From a virus, in the IMG/VR virus record IMGVR_UViG_3300021364_003460, positions 62,001 through 126,000 of that record: a stretch of DNA of 64,000 bases. One strand, written 5' to 3'. A program made the translations under genes and the position numbers. Below the pieces are notes generated by a model. It ran no database searches, was not told the origin of the DNA, and saw nothing but the letters and a program-made list of their open reading frames with translations. This document shows, one piece after another, positions 59,647-64,000 of this stretch; the stretch's first letter is position 1; each line of letters begins with the position of its first letter.

Positions 59647-60366
59647 ATGAATAACAAACCTAATGGCTTTATCTTATATGAAGGAGCCTCTACTTTTGAT
59701 GGCAGCCCCATTGTAGTTATAGTAACTGGGTATAAAACTCCTAGTGCTAACCCTAAAACTGGAGATATGTTACAAACGTGGATTATCAAATCAGATGACT
59801 TTCCTAGTAATGCTATTAAAAAAGGTAGTGATAGTTCAATTTGTGGTAGCTGTTCTCTTAGAGGTAAAATATGTTATGTCTACATGGCTCCAGTCAACAA
59901 TATATGGAGAAACTATAAAGAAGGGTGTTACCCTAAAGTAAATGATAAGATACTACAGAGGATTAAGAGAAGAAGGCGTTTAGTACGCTTAGGAAGCTAT
60001 GGCGACCCCTGTGCAGTACCTTTAGAAGTATAGCAGCCTCTTATTAAAGCTGGTGCTGGTTACACTGGTTATACTCATGCTTGGCAGTATACTGACCAAA
60101 GGTGGAAACAATACTTGATGGCTTCTGTTGAATCTACTACACTAATGGAGAAAGCGCATGACTTAGGTTGGAGAACCTTTAGAATAATAGAGTCTACTGA
60201 TGAGTTAACTGATAAAGAAACGATGTGTAAGAATTGGTTAGATGAGGATATTAAGTGTGAGGACTGCAAGCTATGTAATGGTAAAAGTAATAAACCAAGC
60301 ATAGCTAATGTAGTACATGGTGTTAAATGGAAAGTAAATAACTATAAAGAGTTAGTATTAAATTAA
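59647..60366 (+). pseudogene. Phage protein (DUF7227-like) with in-frame TAG at codon 129
   Basis: The frame of 128 codons ends VPLEV-TAG at 60031-60033, then stays open for 111 codons to TAA at 60366, with clear protein content (GYTHAWQYTDQRWKQYLMAS, GWRTFRIIES). The upstream half has Cys pairs (CGSCSLRGKICY) and LVRLGSYGDPCAVP. The two halves together match, from memory, a phage family I know as DUF7227, where Trp often precedes QPL. TGG to TAG would explain the stop. It could be readthrough, a broken gene or an error. Confidence 0.7.
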
Positions 60367-60430
60367 CCTACCAATTATAAGTAAACTTAAATTATAAATA
60401 CTTGCAATTACATTTACCATTGAGGAGATA

Positions 60431-60811
60431 ATGGCAAAGTTGCAGGTATATAATTCTCCTACAGACTTTTATGAATATGATTTAGAAGATAAATCTATAG
60501 TAACAGTAGGTAGGTCTTCTAACACTAATATAATTATACAAAGTAATTATGTTAGTAGAAGTCACTGTTCTTTTATCTTATTAGAGAAAGAAGAAGTGGC
60601 AGATAAGTTTTATTGGGTAATTAAAGATAATAGTAGCAGTAACGGTACTTGGGTTAACAATAACAAAGTAATAGTTTGCACTTTAAACAATGCAGATACT
60701 ATTACTTTTATGGGTAACTCCACATTTCCTAAAATAGTCTATATAGTTGAAGCTGAATTAGACACAGAAAGTAAAGAAACAGGAGCTTATGAGTATGCTG
60801 AGGCGTGGTAA
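60431..60811 (+). CDS. FHA-domain protein, 126 aa
   Basis: A single forkhead-associated domain, which binds phosphothreonine peptides. Signature residues in order: GRS at 27-29 (VTVGRSSNTNIII), SRSH at 42-45 (YVSRSHCSF) and NG at 71-72 (DNSSSNGTWVNNNKV). All the phosphopeptide-contacting residues are present. The rest is a short acidic tail. FHA is unusual in phages and common in cyanobacteria. A GAGGAGAT ribosome binding site precedes it; it overlaps the next, membrane coiled-coil gene by 23 bases. Confidence 0.88.
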   Translation: MAKLQVYNSPTDFYEYDLEDKSIVTVGRSSNTNIIIQSNYVSRSHCSFILLEKEEVADKFYWVIKDNSSSNGTWVNNNKVIVCTLNNADTITFMGNSTFPKIVYIVEAELDTESKETGAYEYAEAW

Positions 60812-61361
60812 CTTAATTCTATTGTGGGGATTAGTAGCCAGCATCTCAGGTTACTTTGTCCTCAACTTTCTTATTAAAAGTGTCAGTGATAGGATAGCTT
60901 TAATATCTTTTATCTTTAGTTTAGGGGCTACTATCTATGGGCTAATAGAACAAAGGAAAACAGATAACTTTAAAACTCTAAAAGAAACTAAAGATTCTAT
61001 CTTATTAGAAGTAGATGACTTAAAACAGTATACTTTAAATCAGGTTAAAGAAATAAAACATGAATCTGAAAAGAATGATACTAGACATGACAACGCTATT
61101 ATTCTGTTAACTCAACAAATAAACGCTCTTAAGATAAGGTTTGAACATCATATAGAAGAAGCTGGTCACTTATATACTACTAAGGAGTTACTTAAGTTAA
61201 AAGAACAAATAGAGTATATTAAAGCTATAGTTAATGTTCAGACTAAGTACGCTGATGTACATTTAAAATTACTTAAATTAGAGAAAATGCTTAGGGTGAC
61301 TAAAGATTATAGAAAGGTAGATTCAGAAAAGTTAAGTAAAGAAATTCACGATACTCCTTAA
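60789..61361 (+). CDS. Membrane protein with two spans and coiled coil
   Basis: 190 residues. Membrane spans at about 9-29 (LILLWGLVASISGYFVLNFL) and 35-53 (IALISFIFSLGATIYGLI), then a long charged helix (about 60-180) with heptads (LKQYTLNQVKEIKHESEK). It overlaps the FHA gene by 23 bases, so the two are probably co-translated and may form a membrane-bound phosphopeptide-sensing pair (inference). Confidence 0.65.
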   Translation: MSMLRRGNLILLWGLVASISGYFVLNFLIKSVSDRIALISFIFSLGATIYGLIEQRKTDNFKTLKETKDSILLEVDDLKQYTLNQVKEIKHESEKNDTRHDNAIILLTQQINALKIRFEHHIEEAGHLYTTKELLKLKEQIEYIKAIVNVQTKYADVHLKLLKLEKMLRVTKDYRKVDSEKLSKEIHDTP

Positions 61362-61362
61362 T

Positions 61363-61584
61363 ATGGTTAAAACTGCTGAACAAAGACACCACAATCAAAG
61401 ACTATTAAATAAGTATAGTAAGCTAGTTAGTAAAAGAAGAAAAGAATGGTTGACTTTAGGTAGAGTGTTCAAGCAAGACCCTTTTGATTGTGGTAATCCT
61501 AAGTGTGTAGTTTGTGGTAAAAATACTAAAGGTAAGAATAAAACTAAAGAGAAGTATAAGTTAGATAGTTACTATTATGAGTAG
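61363..61584 (+). CDS. Small basic protein with Cys motif
   Basis: 73 residues, highly basic, with DCGNPKCVVCG (C-x4-C-x2-C), a possible metal or nucleic-acid site. Overlaps the next gene by eight bases. Unknown family. Confidence 0.6.
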   Translation: MVKTAEQRHHNQRLLNKYSKLVSKRRKEWLTLGRVFKQDPFDCGNPKCVVCGKNTKGKNKTKEKYKLDSYYYE

Positions 61585-61843
61585 AACTTACAGACATAGA
61601 GAGCTAAATAAGTTTATAACTAATAGTTACAATACTAGAAGATACCATTACTTAAGAAGACCTAAAACTAAAAATGAGATTACTCAATTACAAAAAGCTG
61701 TAGATGAGATAACAGAAGAGGGATTTAGTGTAAACAATAGAACCCTTGCTAGAAGTAATCCTGGTAGTAGTTTAATAGTAAATGCCTGGGATGATATAGT
61801 TATAGCTGCTTTGAGTGAAGTTGATTTTGTAAAAGAAAATTAA
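61577..61843 (+). CDS. Small basic protein, 88 aa
   Basis: Basic Arg/Tyr-rich N-terminus (SRTYRHRELNKFITN...RRYHYLRRPKTKN), suggesting nucleic-acid binding, and an acidic end. Unknown family. Confidence 0.6.
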   Translation: MSRTYRHRELNKFITNSYNTRRYHYLRRPKTKNEITQLQKAVDEITEEGFSVNNRTLARSNPGSSLIVNAWDDIVIAALSEVDFVKEN

Positions 61844-61844
61844 T

Positions 61845-62114
61845 ATGTGGCAACCCGTAGAAACAGCTCCTAAAGATGGTACTAAAATTTTAGCTTGCTA
61901 TGTTACAGAGAATTCAGAGTACAACCCTATTACAGTAAAATGGAGATGCTATCATCCTAATGCTAAAGGAAAAGAATGTTGGAGAGATTCAATGAGTGAC
62001 AAAGTAATAGTAACTCATTGGATGCCTTTACCTAAACCCCCCTATACTTTTTTCTCCATTTTTATAAAACTCCTAAAAGCCTTATTACATAAAGGTTTCA
62101 GGGGTTTTATATAG
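61845..62114 (+). CDS. DUF551-like protein
   Basis: 89 residues with the DUF551 order: W-x-P...AP-K-DG-TKIL (WQPVETAPKDGTKILACY) at the front and VTHWMPLPKPP near residue 64. DUF551 is common in phages; function unknown. The last 20 residues are hydrophobic and basic (FFSIFIKLLKALLHKGFRGF), unusual for the family and possibly membrane-binding. Confidence 0.85.
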   Translation: MWQPVETAPKDGTKILACYVTENSEYNPITVKWRCYHPNAKGKECWRDSMSDKVIVTHWMPLPKPPYTFFSIFIKLLKALLHKGFRGFI

Positions 62115-62119
62115 CTATT

Positions 62120-62139
62120 GGTGCGGTAATAATAGCACC
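62120..62139. terminator. Hairpin between convergent genes
   Basis: GGTGC/GCACC around GGTAATAATA lies between the convergent stops at 62114 and 62159. A weak bidirectional terminator is plausible. Confidence 0.4.
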
Positions 62140-62158
62140 CTAACTAACTTCCTTATAA

Positions 62159-63712
62159 TTATCTATATTCCTCTTTCTCTAGTAGAAATCCTCTCTCTTC
62201 TATCTCTATCCAGTTAACTAGTCTTTGATAACTCTTACTTTCTGAATCTTTACTCTCTATAGTTAATCCATCATAGCTGTAGGTTACTATATTCTCTTTT
62301 ATTACTTCTGCTATTAATCTTTGGATTATAGATTGTTCTCTACCTTGGCAATAGAAAGCTAATAATCTGGAAGCTACTTTAACTTTATCAAATCTACCTT
62401 CTGAACCTAACTCAACTTTGTAGTTATTTAATTCAGTTTTAAGATTAAACTTTAAACCTAATGAGTTAGTGTGAATTAGCTTAGTAGCTTTAGGCTTCTC
62501 TATTAAATCTGCTGTGTACTGATTTAACCATCCATCTCTTAAATTAAGTAAAGGTTTAAGAATACCTGTAAAACATTCCTCTACTTTAGTTTTATTAACA
62601 GCATACTCAATATTGTATTTAACTTTAGCTCTTCTACTTGCAAGGTAAGGTAGCTCTGATAACTTGGCTCCAAAACAAAATCCATAGACTATTATTTTCT
62701 TGATGTCTTTTGGTAAATCTTTAGACCCAATGTGTCCCCAAATACTATCAGTTCTTATAATGTGAGCTATCTGTTCCTTGACAACCTCAGCTCCTAATAT
62801 GTCACAGAGAACTAATAACTGGGCACACTTCAAGTCTACCTCTAAGCAGTAATTATTAGGGTCAGTAGCCTTTATAAAATATTTTCTGAATTTAGTAACC
62901 AAAGCCATTGGTCCACCTCTAGTATGCAATCTACCTGGCTTCTGAAGAAAGTAAGAGTCATGGTATTGAGGTTGATTAGTCAAAGCCATCTCATTCATAG
63001 CAAACATTAGAGATAACCTTTGGTACTTATTTAAGTTTAGATTTCTAATAAATTCCTTACCTTTAAGAGAATTAAAGAGGTCTAAATCAAATCTAAACTT
63101 AGAGTTTCTTAACTTCTGCCAAGCATCTCTAGTACATGAAGGTAAATCAGATAGTTTAATATCAGGACCGCCCCATTTAGCAGGCTTAACTCCTACATTC
63201 TTACTACTCCTCAAGAAGTCAGGAGATACTTCTTTGTACTCTAAAATATCAGACACATAATTATCTACTTTTTCCTGGAGTTCATCTATCACTTTAAACC
63301 TCCTACAGTATTCTTTGTTGTAGCCTGTATATGCAACTATACTAGATAAAGGTTCAATAGTATTTTTAGTAACAGTTCCCATATATTTTTGTAAGTTGCG
63401 GTTAGAATATTCTGCTGCTTTAAAAGGAGTCATTAAAGTAAATAGAAGTTGTACAGGTATCTGAAAATAGTCTGAAGGCTCTAGTTGTTGCTCTTTATTC
63501 TTCTTTAGCTTTAGTAATTGAACTAAGTAGGTTATTTGTTCATCTGATAACTTTATACCTATCATTTCATGGGCTACTTCAGCAACTATATAAGATGTAA
63601 ATTTAGAAGCAATATTGCTTTGATAATCTGCTATCTTTTTGATATAATTATTCATATAAGAAATATTCTGTTTTTTATTTAGTTGTAAGAAGAGAGTTGT
63701 TGTCAGAGGCAT
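62159..63712 (-). CDS. Divergent family A polymerase (RNA-polymerase-like motif C)
   Basis: 517 residues with no proofreading exonuclease. Three palm/finger motifs stand in order: motif A with D293 (CLEVDLKCAQLLVLCD), motif B at 337-346 (IKKIIVYGFCFG) and motif C with D481 (YSYDGLTIES). The GRL segment (PGRLHTRGG, about 259) and a QG...IIQ helix (QGREQSIIQRLIAE) are also family A traits. The residue after Asp in motif C is Gly, as in single-subunit RNA polymerases (HDG), not Glu (HDE), and the steric-gate Glu of motif A is Gln. It could be an RNA polymerase, primase or special DNA polymerase. Start: ATG 63712; an alternative ATG is 57 bases in. It is a second polymerase besides that at 6113-9461. 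Confidence 0.75.
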   Translation of the reverse strand: MPLTTTLFLQLNKKQNISYMNNYIKKIADYQSNIASKFTSYIVAEVAHEMIGIKLSDEQITYLVQLLKLKKNKEQQLEPSDYFQIPVQLLFTLMTPFKAAEYSNRNLQKYMGTVTKNTIEPLSSIVAYTGYNKEYCRRFKVIDELQEKVDNYVSDILEYKEVSPDFLRSSKNVGVKPAKWGGPDIKLSDLPSCTRDAWQKLRNSKFRFDLDLFNSLKGKEFIRNLNLNKYQRLSLMFAMNEMALTNQPQYHDSYFLQKPGRLHTRGGPMALVTKFRKYFIKATDPNNYCLEVDLKCAQLLVLCDILGAEVVKEQIAHIIRTDSIWGHIGSKDLPKDIKKIIVYGFCFGAKLSELPYLASRRAKVKYNIEYAVNKTKVEECFTGILKPLLNLRDGWLNQYTADLIEKPKATKLIHTNSLGLKFNLKTELNNYKVELGSEGRFDKVKVASRLLAFYCQGREQSIIQRLIAEVIKENIVTYSYDGLTIESKDSESKSYQRLVNWIEIEERGFLLEKEEYR

Positions 63713-63729
63713 CTCTCTTTTTAGTTTTA

Positions 63730-63744
63730 TATAATAAGATTATA
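63730..63744. promoter_or_regulatory. Candidate divergent -10 boxes
   Basis: TATAAT on the plus strand (63730-63735) and TATAAT on the minus strand (63744-63739) lie between the divergent genes. The minus box is about 27 bases upstream of the polymerase-like gene's ATG. No convincing -35 boxes. Confidence 0.35.
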
Positions 63745-63781
63745 CTATAAGAGTAAGTAAACTTAGTAAAGATAGATATGT

Positions 63782-63832
63782 ATGACAACTGTATATGTAG
63801 TAACTTCTAGTGAATATAATGCTGGCTTTTAG
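63782..63832 (+). pseudogene. Possible truncated small gene, 16 codons
   Basis: MTTVYVVTSSEYN and then a stop at 63830-63832. The start has the pattern of a common small phage protein (VYVVTS.EY), but the rest is missing and the frame after the stop is short. Low confidence. Confidence 0.3.
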
Positions 63833-63853
63833 AAAAGAGTAAGTAGATAAATT

Positions 63854-63994
63854 ATGAATGTAGAAAAACTAAAACAACATTTTAAAAACAAGAAAAATGT
63901 TAGGTTTCATGAGCACTCAGATAGGTTACTAGTTTGTTATATAACAGAGAAAGATAACACTTCAGTAGCTATAGGTTTAACTTTTTATAGGTAA
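63854..63994 (+). CDS. Hypothetical protein, 46 aa
   Basis: MNVEKLKQHFKNKKNVRFHE start, VCYITEKDNTSVAIGLTFYR end, TAA at 63992-63994. Basic front, strand-like back. No family recognised. Confidence 0.45.
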   Translation: MNVEKLKQHFKNKKNVRFHEHSDRLLVCYITEKDNTSVAIGLTFYR

Positions 63995-64000
63995 AAGTAT

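Noticed and set aside
62041-62109. AAACCCC...GGGGTTT pairing at the end of DUF551 as a terminator
   Set aside because: The loop is about 55 bases and the pairing lies inside the coding region.
1-64000. Genome-wide TAG recoding (TAG read as an amino acid)
   Set aside because: TAG ends many genes normally, for example the second polymerase part (9461), the RecB-like gene (33306) and the recombinase, and the long structural frames contain no internal TAG.

Overview
The window is a strongly AT-rich, gene-dense segment of a tailed double-stranded DNA phage, or possibly a large prophage or episome derived from one. It carries a phage replisome, nucleotide-metabolism enzymes, a large terminase subunit and a long structural operon. 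Genes are packed tightly, often with ATGA stop/start overlaps. A cyanobacterial host is my inference. It rests on one HIP1 octamer (GCGATCGC at 36806) in a very AT-rich context, an FHA-domain protein, a DUF932 protein and a large serine recombinase. No capsid, portal or lysis gene was recognised, so the window is only part of the genome.

Layout. 1-234 is the end of a minus-strand gene that runs off the edge. 293-6110 (+) is an early-type block of small unknown genes with a ribbon-helix-helix protein, a C-terminally shortened cysteinyl-tRNA synthetase and a Mug113/T5orf172-type protein. 6113-9461 is a family A DNA polymerase split in two by an antisense LAGLIDADG homing endonuclease gene. 9505-15989 holds dNMP kinase, a CYTH protein, an HD nucleotidase, thymidylate synthase and DHFR. 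15990-35286 is the replication/recombination block: DnaN-like clamp, family 4-like uracil-DNA glycosylase, DnaX-like clamp loader interrupted by a group I intron, ssDNA-binding protein with an acidic tail, UvsW-like and Dda/Pif1-like helicases, DnaG-like primase, RuvC, a RecB/Cas4-type nuclease, a sigma-like HTH protein and an RNA ligase. 35393-36097 is a possible small terminase. 36094-55504 (-) is the structural operon with TerL and a 2796-residue protein that starts with a staphylococcal-nuclease domain. 55560-62114 is accessory: a large serine recombinase with a putative attP beside it, DUF932, a GAF-like membrane protein, FHA, a coiled-coil membrane protein and DUF551. 62159-63712 (-) is a second, very divergent family A polymerase whose motif C looks like that of single-subunit RNA polymerases.

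How the parts fit. The phage appears to make dTMP (HD nucleotidase, ThyA, DHFR, dNMP kinase). It copies DNA with a PolA/DnaN/DnaX-type replisome, and primes, repairs and recombines with its own enzymes.

Three themes stand out. Mobile introns and homing endonucleases have attacked replication genes, and a remnant lies beside thyA. Hairpins lie directly against start codons, often next to the octamer TATTTTAA, and one of them is a tRNA-like fold lacking an anticodon arm. At least eight small genes are interrupted by an in-frame stop or a frameshift yet keep good reading frames, in several cases with exact ATGA junctions to their neighbours.
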